From the NCBI GenBank assembly GCA_964019335.1, contig OZ025726.1, forward strand, positions 186,001 through 250,000: a DNA stretch of 64,000 nucleotides, written 5' to 3'. The DNA is from Diplonema japonicum. Taxonomy: Eukaryota; Euglenozoa; Diplonemea; Diplonemida; Diplonemidae. Every line of letters begins with the position of its first letter. Position 1 is the stretch's first letter. Position numbers and translations under genes: made by a program. This document shows positions 51,445 to 60,957 of this stretch, piece after piece. The notes beneath the pieces are model-generated. The model did not search any database and was not told the origin of the DNA. It saw only the letters and a list, made by a program, of their open reading frames with translations.

Positions 51445-53064
51445 CTAATGATCAGCAGCATCCGCGGCGGAGGTGGCAGGGGTAGCGGGTGTGGCCTCGG
51501 GCTCAGGGACCTTGTTGGAGGTGATGACGGGAGGCGAGCTGGTGTCGAAGAGCTCCCTCCTGGGGGTGCGGCAGGCGTCGATGGGGTGCTTGTGGGACCT
51601 CTTGTCCTTGCTGAAGGACTGGTTGGAGGTGCACACGGCGTGCTCGTGGGCCTCAGCCGCCCTGCTCTCCCTCGGGGGCGAGCACTCGTCCATCTCGTGC
51701 CTGTGGTGCCTCTTGTCAGTGGTGAAGCTCGCATTAGAGGTACACCTGGGGGACTTCCCGCACCCACCCTCACCGTGGTCGTGCCCTGTGCCGGGCGGCG
51801 AGACCGACTTGTGCAGGTCCATGGTGTGGTCGTGCTTCCTCTTTGCGGCATTCATCCTGTTCAGCGACTTGCACTGACCGTCGGTCGTCTCTTCCGTCTT
51901 GCTGTACGCAGTCCCGCTGGGGTGGCACCCCCTGCAGCTGTCCACCATGTGCCTGTGCTTCTTCTTGTCGTAGGCGTACTCCTCGTTCGACACACAGTGC
52001 ACGGGTTTGGCAGGGGCACGGTTGGCCCCGCTCATGTCCCTCGAGTGCTTCTTCTTGCTGTTCGTGAGCGCGATGTACGACTTCTTCAACGCGGCGTCCT
52101 CAGTTCTCGGTGTGGGTGAGGTCCTCTGGGGCGAGCACTGGTCGATGCTGTGGTCGTGGTTCCTCTTCAGCTTGGAGAGCGCGATGTGCGACTTGCAGGG
52201 ACCCTCCTCAGCGGGGGCCTCTTCCACAGGCTCCTTGGGGCAGCACTGGTCGATAGCGTGGCGGTGGGCCCTCTTCTCTTTCGCGAACCTGTCCACACTC
52301 ACACACTGGCCGGTGTGCTTGGGCTCGGGCTCGGCTTCGGTCTTGGGCTTGCACTCGTCGATCCCGTGACGGTGAAGGGCCTTCTCCTTCCTGAAAAGCT
52401 CGGAGGACTGGCACCTGGGGGTGGTGGGGAGGCCACCGTTGTAAATGTCGTCGTGGGTCTTCTGGTGGCACTCGTCCATGCCGTGTGCGTGCATCATCTT
52501 GCTGGCCCTGAACTTCTCGGCGGAGGAGCACTTGGGCGAGGTCTTCGCATCGACGACACCCTCTGTGCCAGCGCCACCGGGAGTCTCGGCCCCGACGGTG
52601 GAAGCTCTGCGGGGCGAGCAGGAGTCGAGCTCGTGGTTGTGCTTGCGCTTCTTGTCGGCGAAGGTCTCGTTGGAAGAGCACTGGGTGGTGCCGTGCTTGC
52701 AGGCACCATCGTTCTTGGAGGCGCTGCGGTTGGGCATCATGGGGGTCATGTGCTCAACCTTCTCGTGGTTGAACTCCCTGCAGGACTTGTGGTAGGGGGG
52801 GCCCTGCATGTCACCGTGGGAGTGCCCGTACACAGTGGGCTCCCTAGGGGTCACCTCAACCTCCCTCCTGGGCGAGCAGGTGATGTCAGTCTGGTGGCGA
52901 CGCTTGTCATGGTCGAAGCCAGCGTGCGACCTCCTGGGGGTCGAGTGCACGCTCGATGCGGGCGAGGCGGCGGCGGCGGGGGCCCTCTGAGGGGAGGCGG
53001 TGATGTCCGCTGCGTGCTTCCTCTTGGCACGGGCAAGCTCTGCTGCGCTGGTGTAACCCGGCAT
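51445..53064 (-). CDS. Thirteen-unit Cys/His repeat protein, unrecognised family
   Basis: 539 residues, single exon, almost entirely built of about 13 units of 35-45 residues. The unit core is C-x-S-x4-F-x3-K-x2-H-x-H-x2-D-x-C-x-P; well-preserved examples begin near residues 108, 153, 190, 418, 462 and 499, and units 1-3, 9 and 11 have lost some Cys or His. The spaced Cys, two His and Cys suggest metal binding, each unit acting as a small zinc module, though redox or packing roles are possible. Basic KxxH stretches alternate with Pro/Ser/Thr linkers. Codons end heavily in C/G, as in the eL20 gene, implying high expression. I know no family with this pattern. The ATG at 53064 is on an A19 run behind a CCACCACAG acceptor. 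Confidence 0.8.
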   Translation of the reverse strand: MPGYTSAAELARAKRKHAADITASPQRAPAAAASPASSVHSTPRRSHAGFDHDKRRHQTDITCSPRREVEVTPREPTVYGHSHGDMQGPPYHKSCREFNHEKVEHMTPMMPNRSASKNDGACKHGTTQCSSNETFADKKRKHNHELDSCSPRRASTVGAETPGGAGTEGVVDAKTSPKCSSAEKFRASKMMHAHGMDECHQKTHDDIYNGGLPTTPRCQSSELFRKEKALHRHGIDECKPKTEAEPEPKHTGQCVSVDRFAKEKRAHRHAIDQCCPKEPVEEAPAEEGPCKSHIALSKLKRNHDHSIDQCSPQRTSPTPRTEDAALKKSYIALTNSKKKHSRDMSGANRAPAKPVHCVSNEEYAYDKKKHRHMVDSCRGCHPSGTAYSKTEETTDGQCKSLNRMNAAKRKHDHTMDLHKSVSPPGTGHDHGEGGCGKSPRCTSNASFTTDKRHHRHEMDECSPPRESRAAEAHEHAVCTSNQSFSKDKRSHKHPIDACRTPRRELFDTSSPPVITSNKVPEPEATPATPATSAADAADH

Positions 53065-53224
53065 TTTTTTTTTTTTTTTTTTAACTCGTAAGAACTGTGG
53101 TGGTATAAAAAAAATTTTTTTTTCGAATAAAAAAATCAAACAAAAAAAAAAGAATACACAAATAAAAAAAAAAACGTTGAACAAAAGGGGAAAAAAAAAA
53201 AACAAGAATTGAGGGGGAAAATAC

Positions 53225-54514
53225 TCACACAGACAAGACTCCATTGTAGTGCTCAACTTTATAAAGCAAAGTAGGGAGCGCACCCGGAAGGAGCGGAGTG
53301 TCTGGGAGCAACCCATCGATAAGAGATGAAATTTGCCCTTCCGGGAGAAACTGGCATGAACCAAGAAGAGAAATAGGAAAGGAGGTGAAGAGGCGCGACG
53401 TGAGGAGAAGACCATCACGGGAGGTCTTGGAAGAGACCTCCAAGGTGATCGGAACGTGCTTAGGAAACGAAGCCAAAATAGTTCTGGGCGCAACAACACT
53501 CCACGCAACATCCTTAAGCAGCCCCTCCGCTATCATTTTGTCAGTGTTGGTCACAAGAAGAACAACACCATCTAGAGACATTAAAACAACTCCCTGCACA
53601 CCATCTATTTGAACCTCGAATTCCGCAGGTGATTCGTCCTTCACACACCGACACACCAGATTACATAATGCTTCATTTGTTTCGTCAGATATATTTACGA
53701 GAACCATTTTCGACTTGATGATGTTGCCGTTGACTTCACAGTGGGCTTGAAGATAATGGTGGACATCGCCTGCCTTTGGTGTATATGAATTGCTTGTTTT
53801 GACAAAAGTGAAATCCCATCCGTTGGGTGAGATCTGCCATGTGCACAGGTTTTCCGATTCGGGTGTGATGGACTGAACCCGTAGTTTTTCCCCCACAGCC
53901 GGTTCGCCGAGGACGGTTACTGGCATTAACGACATTCGTTTCAAAGGACTGTTTGATTGGATGCTATTGTGTATTTTACTGTCTCGCCTGTTTCGGTCGT
54001 CGGAAACATATCTAGCTAGGTCGAGTATTTTCACGACCCACAGTGCGCGGGTTTCGCTTGTGTCGTTTGATGACAGTTCGGATGTAATGAGATCTGACCA
54101 CACGCTGTAGGAGGGCGCGTCGCCTGAGTACGAAAGGCATGTTACGGTTTCTTCCGTGTTTGTCTGCCTGACGCACGGGATGGTTCCCCCCCACACCGAG
54201 CTCTCTTCGTCCGATTCGTCGCTCGGCACGCCTTTCAATATTTCTTCCCAGTCGAATAGTTCTTGCGACCAGCAAAGCCCGATCATTTCTTTCAGACCCG
54301 GGTGATCGCCGCCCCATGCCGCTGCCAGGCCGTCTCGTTCAATCTTCGACATGCTCTTATAAGCTTGAGCAAATCGCGGGTGTTTCGCAAGGAGGTGAGG
54401 GAGCGGGAGCTTCAGAGTCATCGCGGTGGCGAGCTTCCCCGCAGGGGTGGAGGCGGTTGTGTACCCGGCGGATGCAAGCAGCAGGGCCTTCATGCCTCTC
54501 ATACCGTCGGTCAT
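53225..54514 (-). CDS. Protein with an AIR9-type (A9) domain, tentative
   Basis: 429 residues, no membrane segment. The middle part (about 200-290) matches the A9 repeat pattern of AIR9 proteins: EPAVGEKLRVQSI, then a Cys-Trp strand (LCTWQIS), YTPKAGDVHHYLQAHCEVNG and a closing strand. The C-terminal 120 residues, with SKTSRDGLLLTSRLF, resemble the globular end of AIR9. AIR9 proteins bind microtubules in plants and are cytoskeletal in trypanosomes; this one lacks the leucine-rich repeats and carries far fewer A9 units. Start ATG at 54514. Single exon; a GTGAGT near the stop was tested as a donor to the next gene but gives the wrong frame. Confidence 0.55.
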   Translation of the reverse strand: MTDGMRGMKALLLASAGYTTASTPAGKLATAMTLKLPLPHLLAKHPRFAQAYKSMSKIERDGLAAAWGGDHPGLKEMIGLCWSQELFDWEEILKGVPSDESDEESSVWGGTIPCVRQTNTEETVTCLSYSGDAPSYSVWSDLITSELSSNDTSETRALWVVKILDLARYVSDDRNRRDSKIHNSIQSNSPLKRMSLMPVTVLGEPAVGEKLRVQSITPESENLCTWQISPNGWDFTFVKTSNSYTPKAGDVHHYLQAHCEVNGNIIKSKMVLVNISDETNEALCNLVCRCVKDESPAEFEVQIDGVQGVVLMSLDGVVLLVTNTDKMIAEGLLKDVAWSVVAPRTILASFPKHVPITLEVSSKTSRDGLLLTSRLFTSFPISLLGSCQFLPEGQISSLIDGLLPDTPLLPGALPTLLYKVEHYNGVLSV

Positions 54515-54692
54515 TACTGGGTATTAATTTTATTTCTCTTTTTTTTTTGGCCCTTCCTAAAAGTATACTATTTTTTTTTCCCTCGTTTTTTTTGAAAGAA
54601 AGAATGGGGGGGGGGGGGGGGGAAGATGTGAGATGTTAAACTTACGTGTAGGTAGGTAGGGGGAGGGTAGAATTTTTTTTGTTTCCCTTGTT

Positions 54693-55352
54693 TCATGGAG
54701 ACGTTGTTTTGTACTCGATGTGCAGCAGCGCCATGGCGGCCGTTGCCGCCCACTTCACCTCTCCAAACCCGTGTGAAAGAATTTTTTCCGCCAGGTTTTT
54801 CGTGCTGAGCTTCACGATTGACCGTGCCTCGAGATCGTCGTCTGTAAGGTGCACATCGACATGGGCAGCACCCACTGCGAGGAAGCACGAGATGAAACCG
54901 CCACCGCGATTTGCAGCAACTCGGTAGGTACCGAGGTCTATCCAGGTAGGTGCTGTCATGGAAAGCTCTTCTTTGAGTTCTCGTTGAGCGGTTTGGAGGG
55001 GTGTTTCATGGGGCTCGATGATGCCCCCAAGGACGGCTAAAGCAGGTTTTTCCAGCCCGTACTTGCTCTGCTTGAAGACCAAGAAGTCGCCTTCTGTGTC
55101 TTGCACCAAAACGTTGACTGCGTCGGTCTCGTCAAACCACAGCCAGTCATCGAAGACCTTGTCCCCCACCTTCACCTTGTGCAGCTCGCACCGACCGAAC
55201 TTCGTGCTCACCATCAACTTGGAGCCAACCGTGTTCTCCGGCCTCCACAGCTTCCCTCGAAACACATCCTTCACTTCTTTCTCTGATGACTTCGTCCACA
55301 CCCACCAAGTCGCTGTGGCCAGCAGCACTGCCGTGATCGTTTTGGCGTGCAT
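54693..55352 (-). CDS. Nudix hydrolase, probable ADP-sugar type, with N-terminal anchor
   Basis: 219 residues. An N-terminal hydrophobic stretch (TITAVLLATATWWVW, residues 5-19) could be a signal anchor or targeting helix. The Nudix box is at about 114-136: GGIIEPHETPLQTAQRELKE followed by ELSM, matching G-x5-E-x7-RE-L-x-EE, with the usual Gly near the end replaced by Ser. Upstream strands (AVNVLVQDTEGDFLVFKQSKYGL) and the size fit ADP-ribose/ADP-sugar pyrophosphatases, which hydrolyse NDP-X to NMP and phosphate-X. Single exon, ATG at 55352. Confidence 0.85.
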   Translation of the reverse strand: MHAKTITAVLLATATWWVWTKSSEKEVKDVFRGKLWRPENTVGSKLMVSTKFGRCELHKVKVGDKVFDDWLWFDETDAVNVLVQDTEGDFLVFKQSKYGLEKPALAVLGGIIEPHETPLQTAQRELKEELSMTAPTWIDLGTYRVAANRGGGFISCFLAVGAAHVDVHLTDDDLEARSIVKLSTKNLAEKILSHGFGEVKWAATAAMALLHIEYKTTSP

Positions 55353-55525
55353 TTCCCGTTAGCCGCTCGTTTTTTTTTTCTTCTTTTTTTTTTTCCTGTT
55401 TGCAGGGTTGAGATTATTTTATTTTTAAAAAGAAAGGGAAAACGAAAAAAAAACTTTACATTTGGATTAAAAGCATAAAGACGGGGGGGGGGGGGGGATT
55501 TCTTCGTTTTCTTTTTCCTTTTTGG

Positions 55526-56152
55526 TTACTCCCCCAAATAGAACCGTTCCTTCCAGTCTTTCACAGCGCCTTCCGTGGTTTCCTGCATTTCCCGTTCCTT
55601 CTCGGCTTCGTGTGTTCGTTTCTGCGCGTCCGTGCGCTGTTTCAGAATGGTGGTCACGTCGTAGATCTGGTCCTCTGACGCCCCTGTCGCCCGGAGGTCG
55701 AAGGTTGTCAGACTGTTATTCTGCCTTGCGGCTGAGATGAGCGCCTTGGCACCGTCCTCACCTATTTGATTCCCTGTGAAGTACAGGTTCACCAAGGTGT
55801 CGTTCCGCTTCAGAGTGTCTGAAAGGGTCTCGCTGCAGAGGGGGCCCAGACTGTTGCTCGAGAGGTTCAGCTCCTTCAAAGTAGTATTCGATGCAAGGCC
55901 TGTGATGATGGGCACGCCACCTTCATCTGACAATTTGTTCAGTTTGAGAGAAAACCTCTCGAGAATAGCATTGACAGTCAAGGCCCTACCAAGAGCCTTG
56001 CCACCACTGGAACCAATCAAATTGTCGGAAAGATCGAGGTGCCTGATGTACTGTCCGGGCTTTCCCTCTTTATTAGGTTTCATAAGCAGCGTTGAAAGGG
56101 CTCTGGCACCATCGTCGGAAATCTGTTTATTTATTATTATTATTATTTTTAT

Positions 56153-56199
<47 letters not shown>

Positions 56200-57157
56200 C
56201 CCGTACCTTATTGTGGCTCAGGTCCAGGACGTCGATTGTTTCGTTTCGTATCAACCCAAGCAGCAGGCCCTTTACCTTCTCGTCGTCGATTTGGTTCTCA
56301 GGCAGGGCGAGCCTTGTTAGGTTCACTGCAGGGTCTCTCAACACTTTGACAAGCCCCTCTGGCGGGAGGTCCTTGTCGTGGTGGTGACCCACGATGTCGT
56401 CCTTCCTAACCCCGAACATGTCAAGTCGGAAGTTCATCCCTATGTCGAGGACTGAGAATGTGATTCGGAGATCGGTCAGCTTTGGGAGGAGCCTCACGAT
56501 AGCAACCCAGTCGAGGTGTGCCCGCTGTCTGTCAAGGTTTAGAATTTGTATTTTTTCGGGTGCGAGCTTGCATAGCATTTCCAGGATGTCTAAAGGGCGC
56601 ATCCCTGTCACCTTTTCAGGTGCGAGTTTTGACAGTTCTATGCAGTCGTCCTGCTTCTCCTTCGAGAGGGGCTCCCCCGTGTCGTCTTCCATCGACATCA
56701 TGAACTCTTCAATATGTCTTTCAAGATATGTTCGCTTCCAGTCGGGTTCTTTTTTACCGCTGTAGTTCTCTTTGTATTTCATGCATGCTGGGAGTTGGCC
56801 GGATGACGGGGCCCATCGGGCTTCGCATCGAGCTTTCCAGTATGCTTCTGCAGTGACCCGTCTGACGCAAACGTCCAAGGGTAGATCTGTTGAAAGCTGG
56901 TACGTGACCAGCTGTAGTAGTTGCTCTCCCGATACTGTGTACGCCTTGTCATTGGTTTGTTCCGGTCCCTTCTTCCCTCGGAGGACCATCTCGACCCTCG
57001 GCTGGTCTGGGAATGTGTCCGCAACTACCTTTGCACATATCTCTACCAGAGATGGCGTGAAGTATGACGTAACCCCTTTTACACCTTCGTTATATTGCTT
57101 TTCATGTGCACGGATGGTGTGTAGTTTGTTTGCCGTTTCCTTCCGTTTCGAAGGCAT
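55526..57157 (-). CDS. DRC5: Leucine-rich-repeat protein, dynein regulatory complex subunit 5-like
   Basis: 515 residues from exons 56207-57157 and 55526-56122. The 84-nt intron (56123-56206) is a multiple of three with no stop, so retention would only add a poly-Lys insert inside a repeat; the LRR consensus supports splicing (SHNK joined to ISDDGARALS). Residues 1-200 are helical and match the N-terminal half of TCTE1/DRC5. Residues about 205-470 are LRRs of the ribonuclease-inhibitor kind (LDLSHNK, LDLSDNLIG, LNLSSNSLG, FTGNQIG). A charged coiled tail follows. DRC5 belongs to the nexin-dynein regulatory complex of motile flagella, a conserved axonemal part. Confidence 0.75.
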
Positions 57158-57254
57158 TTTTTTTTTCTCCCTTTTTTTTTCTTTTTTGCGGTTTGGGGGA
57201 AGGGTTTAATTTAATAAAAAAAATAAAAAATCTATAAAAAAAAAGGGGGGGTGT

Positions 57255-57666
57255 CTAGTGCTGCATTGTCACTGCAGAGCACAGTACGGGTAGCTCTGGT
57301 TGTGGGGAACCGGTGTTCATTTTCACCTGTGAGGCTAAAACCTCTCGCGGCATTTTCTCTTCGGGCAGACCCGATTCCAACACTAACGTGCTGGCTGTGT
57401 GTTTATAACCGTTGAAAATTAGATATTCCCGCACCAGCTCGTTCATCACCAGCGTGTCGCTGGGCATAGGGGGTTTCGGTGCCGATCCTTCGTCCAGTGC
57501 CTTTTTTTCTTTTTTTTTTTTTGTTGCTCCCTCGGCATACCTTCACCACGCTTGCTCTAATTTGCGCTTTAATTTTCTCCAACACCCCTTGCTTCTCCAA
57601 CATCTTTTTCAGCATTGCTGAGACCTCCTCCTCGTGGTCCATTGTGCTTTCTTGTTCTTCGGACAT
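57255..57666 (-). CDS. CEP20: CEP20/FOR20-like basal body protein
   Basis: 123 residues from exons 57541-57666 and 57255-57500 with a 40-nt intron (57501-57540). The spliced reading gives the family N-terminal helix KKMLEKQGVLEKIKAQIRA, then KALDEGS, and a LisH motif NELVREYLIFNGYKHTASTLVLES, as in vertebrate FOPNL/FOR20 and Paramecium FOR20. These proteins are needed for basal body assembly and docking. Length matches the family. The ATG at 57666 sits on a sense poly(A) run of about 22. A conserved ciliary gene next to DRC5, although unrelated in sequence. Confidence 0.85.
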
Positions 57667-57905
57667 TTTTTTTTTTTTTTTTTTTTTAAAATTTTCCTCC
57701 TCCCCCCCGCTCCTTTATGTACGTTATTCCTTTTTTTTTTTCCCGCCTTCCTTTGACAGCGCTGAAAACAACAACAACAACAAGAAAAAGAGAAGGGGGG
57801 GAAAAAAAAAGTACAGAAAAGAATTCTATTTTTTTTGACAAAGTTATTATATTTCTAGTTACAACAGGAGGGGGGGGGGAGATGGGGGAACGGGTTAATA
57901 CTCTC

Positions 57906-58460
57906 TCACATCCTCCTCGCGGCTTCGAGCTTCATTTTCATCTCATGCAGACGTGAGGCGGTGTTGTTGATGAGTAGGTTACGGCTGTTTGGGGAGGAAG
58001 GAGCGCTTGAAGGCACAGAGGAAGGGAGGGAAGGAGGTGTCATGTGAACAAGTTCAACAGCACGAAGAGGTGAAGGAGCCATGATGTCTAGCGGTGCCAC
58101 GCTGGGTGGGAGCTGCAGCTGCAGCTGGAGGCGGTGTTCGAGATCTGCCATCTTGAGGTCCTGCTCTGACATCTTTTCCCTGAGCTCGTAGACAAGACTC
58201 TTGTACGAACCAAGTGCATCCCTCAACTCACAGATCTCATCCTCTCCTTCCTCCAACCTCTCCAGCAGCCTCTCCACTTCATTGTCGTCTGCCTCTGCCG
58301 TCACCCCACAGTCCACCTTCTGCACGGAGTGCACCGGCGCTGCAGCAGGTGCCTCTTTAACCACAACCCTACCCACCAGCTTGTGGTACGCGTACACCCC
58401 AACAGCAAACCCGAAAAACAGGGTAAAGCTGTACACGTTGCAGAGCAGGGCTACAAGCAT
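57906..58460 (-). CDS. Small membrane-anchored coiled-coil protein, unknown
   Basis: 184 residues: one N-terminal membrane helix (LLCNVYSFTLFFGFAVGVYAY, about 5-25), a short linker, a coiled coil (about 58-115, with ERLLERLEEGEDEI and MADLEHRLQLQLQL), a Ser/Pro linker and a final short helix rich in K/R/E. No enzymatic motif and no family recognised. It lies between CEP20 and the second BILBO1-like gene. Single exon, ATG at 58460. Confidence 0.7.
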   Translation of the reverse strand: MLVALLCNVYSFTLFFGFAVGVYAYHKLVGRVVVKEAPAAAPVHSVQKVDCGVTAEADDNEVERLLERLEEGEDEICELRDALGSYKSLVYELREKMSEQDLKMADLEHRLQLQLQLPPSVAPLDIMAPSPLRAVELVHMTPPSLPSSVPSSAPSSPNSRNLLINNTASRLHEMKMKLEAARRM

Positions 58461-58665
58461 TTTTATTTTATTTTATTGTATGTGGTTTTATGTGTATTCC
58501 TTTTGAGTGTCAGATTAGGTTATGAACCGTATACACTTATTTTATAAAAAAAGAAATATATAAAAAGAGAAACATAAGAGGGTACAAGGTACAAGTAGGA
58601 AGGAGAAGATTATACAAAAAAAAAAAATTTTTTTTTGAAAAAAGAAAAAAGATCAAGGAGAAAAC

Positions 58666-59999
58666 CTAAATCTTGTACGACAAAGCGGCCCGCATGGGGG
58701 AGTGCATGGAGATCTTTCTCGGGACGGGGAGCGGGGAGGTCCCTGGGGGTGCGAAGGAGTACCCCTTCTTGAGGGAGTCCAGCGCTTGGGGGGTATGGCG
58801 GCACGCTGTGGAAGATGTTGTTGTCTGCCTGGGTGTCAAGGGGGTACGGGGGGTTTGCGCCACTGACTGCGAACCCTTAGTACTTGTCGGGGTGGTAGGC
58901 TTGACCACCCCTTTCTTAAGGAAAGGCGACTTTGGTTGCTTCGGGCGGGGCATGCCTGGAAGGCTGGCCAAGGGCGTCAGAACCTGCATCGCTTCCTGTT
59001 CAACACCGACAGCATTGTTGTTCCGCAGAGGGGAATGCACCTCGGTGTTAACAGTGTTTTTCTCATCTTCAATTTTTTGAAGGATTTGCTGGTCTTGGTA
59101 CTCTTTTTGTTTAGCTTCGTCGGCAAGGCGTGCGATCCATTCTTCACGCTTTTTGACCTCTGTGGAGGTGACCCTGCTGGACTTTCCTTGGAACAGCCTG
59201 GAAATAGCAGCTTGCTGATCTTTAGCTTTCTGTTCCTTTTCACGACGGGCGTAGTCACGAAGAGCCATCTTTTCCTGTTCAATGGCATCGTCCAATACCT
59301 CCAGCACGGTGGGATGCTCTCCAGAAAGATCATTAAGCTTGAAGTACAGCATGTCAACAACACCGGGGTTCGCGGTGTCGAAAAGAGCCCATTCTTGTTT
59401 GTTCAGCCTCCCGTCACGGTCCCTGTCGTAGGTGTCGAAGAGGTCAGTGACGGGGTTGTGCGTGAAGGATACGAGAATCTTTGAAAATATGTTTTTGAGG
59501 TCCCAAAAGGTGACCCCATGAGACGCTTCTGCCGATGATAGTTTGTTGTAAACCCACTCTCGCCTTTTTTCAGTGTTTAAGCACGGTATGACGCATCTTT
59601 CAATCTCGCCGTGGGGGAGCCAGGTTACCACGTTTCTCGGGGCGGGGACGGGTCCTTCTTGGTCGCTGTGCAGCGTGCTTGTTGGTTGGAATGCAAAAAC
59701 CTGGCAACAGTTTGTCAGTTGCAGCTGGTTGTACAGCTCCGACCACTCCAGCGTGACCTCATCGAAATACTGAAAAAGTTGTACCTTGAAGGGGACGTCT
59801 GGGGAATCCTTCCTTCGCCTTGCTCTGAGCTCGATGTCATATACCGCCTCACATGCACTGTTTTGGATTTTTTTTTTTCCTTTTTTTTTTTTGCCCCATA
59901 CGCCGACAGCTCTATCATTGACGGCCTGGTCAGGAACTCGAAACCGATATTTTCCTTAACTTGGAACAAATCTGCAGATATGTTAACAGTGAATACCAT
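58666..59999 (-). CDS. Second BILBO1-like protein: Bilbo1_N domain and EF-hand
   Basis: 429 residues from exons 59902-59999 and 58666-59857, joined across a 44-nt phase-2 intron (59858-59901). Splicing restores an N-terminal domain of the BILBO1 kind: FTVNISADLFQVKENIGFEF, then ELSAACEAVYDIEL across the junction, then VTLEWSELYNQLQL and CCQVFAFQP. An EF-hand region follows (about 145-200) with a good loop DRDRDGRLNKQE, then a charged helix (220-300) and a Pro/Thr/Ser-rich basic tail. It differs strongly from the gene at 49129-50253, so they are old paralogues, not a recent duplication. A role in the flagellar pocket collar or basal body region is the natural hypothesis. Confidence 0.75.
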
Positions 60000-60648
60000 T
60001 TTTTTTTTCCCCCCTCCCCTTCTTTTTTATTTTCCCCCCCTTTTACCCTTCACCACCGCTCCTGTTTTTATGCGATTTATTGAGATGAAAGAAGAAACAA
60101 AAAAAAAACCTGTTGGATATTCTTTTTTTTTTTTGAAATCTTGTAATTTCACAGGCCCTCTTCGCTTTTTTTTTTTTTTTTTTCTCCCGTCTCTAGTCTA
60201 GAGGAAGGGAGGAAAATGCAGAAAGAGAGAAAAAAAAGGGGGGGAGAAAGCAAAAAAAGAAATAATAATAATAAGGGTGCAATGACCATAGAGAGTTTGA
60301 TCGGAAAAACAAAAAAGAAAAAAAAGTGTTCGTAGAGACGAAAGGGGGGGGGGGGGGGGGTCGAGAGGAGGGCTTGTAGCCGCCAAGAAGATGGGCAAGG
60401 GTACGTACGGGAGAGGATATCTTTTTTTTATTATTTTTTTTTTCCATTTTTCGTTTTTTTTTCCCCTTATTGTTAACCTCCCGAGCACGGGAGAACTTTG
60501 TTAAGAAAAGGTAAGGTGTCCTTGTCCCCGCCATCAATCATCACTTTACAAAGACAAAAAGGAAATTAAATTGTGAGGGTCCGCCCTTTTGTCTTTCTCT
60601 GGTACCCATACAACGGCAGCTGTGAGAGGGCAAAGTTCCTCTCACTTT
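60000..60648. other. Intergenic spacer
   Basis: About 650 bp with A/T runs, a G20-type run at 60343-60361 and a purine-rich block at 60205-60260. A plus-strand ATGGGCAAGGG at 60390 has no open frame behind it. No gene is seen. Confidence 0.5.
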
Positions 60649-60707
60649 GACTCGCTTCAGGGAGGTGGCGTCACACATCAAAGACCTAAGACCGGTCGTA
60701 CTGCCCC
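60649..60707 (-). repeat. Dispersed repeat fragment C
   Basis: A diverged partial copy of the beginning of the repeats at 23642 and 36736. In minus orientation it has GGGCAGTACGACCGGTCTTAG, then CACCTCCCTGAAGCGAGTC, with matching order and spacing. The other end of the repeat is not found here. Confidence 0.45.
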
Positions 60708-60894
60708 CCCAAAAAAAGAGTAAGTGTGATAGCCTCAGGGGTATCCAACACGGGGCACTGCCAGAAAAAAAAAAGATAAAAACATGTAAGAAAACGCAGA
60801 TAGAGAAGAAGGGAAGAAGAAAGAAAGGAAAAAAGAAACGGAGAAAACATTACAACAGAAAAGATTAGAAGAAAAATAAATACCATGGCCCGAA

Positions 60895-60938
<44 letters not shown>

Positions 60939-60957
60939 GGGAATTTATTTTATCATG

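Noticed and set aside
53065-53240. Fusion of the AIR9-type gene to the Cys/His repeat gene through a GTGAGT donor near 53225
   Set aside because: Joining that donor to the CCACCACAG acceptor puts the downstream ATG out of frame; a trans-splice acceptor explains the site.
60385-60420. Plus-strand ATGGGCAAGGGTACG resembling the start of a small ribosomal protein gene with a GTACGT donor
   Set aside because: It is on the opposite strand to all host genes, and no matching second exon or open frame follows within several hundred bases.
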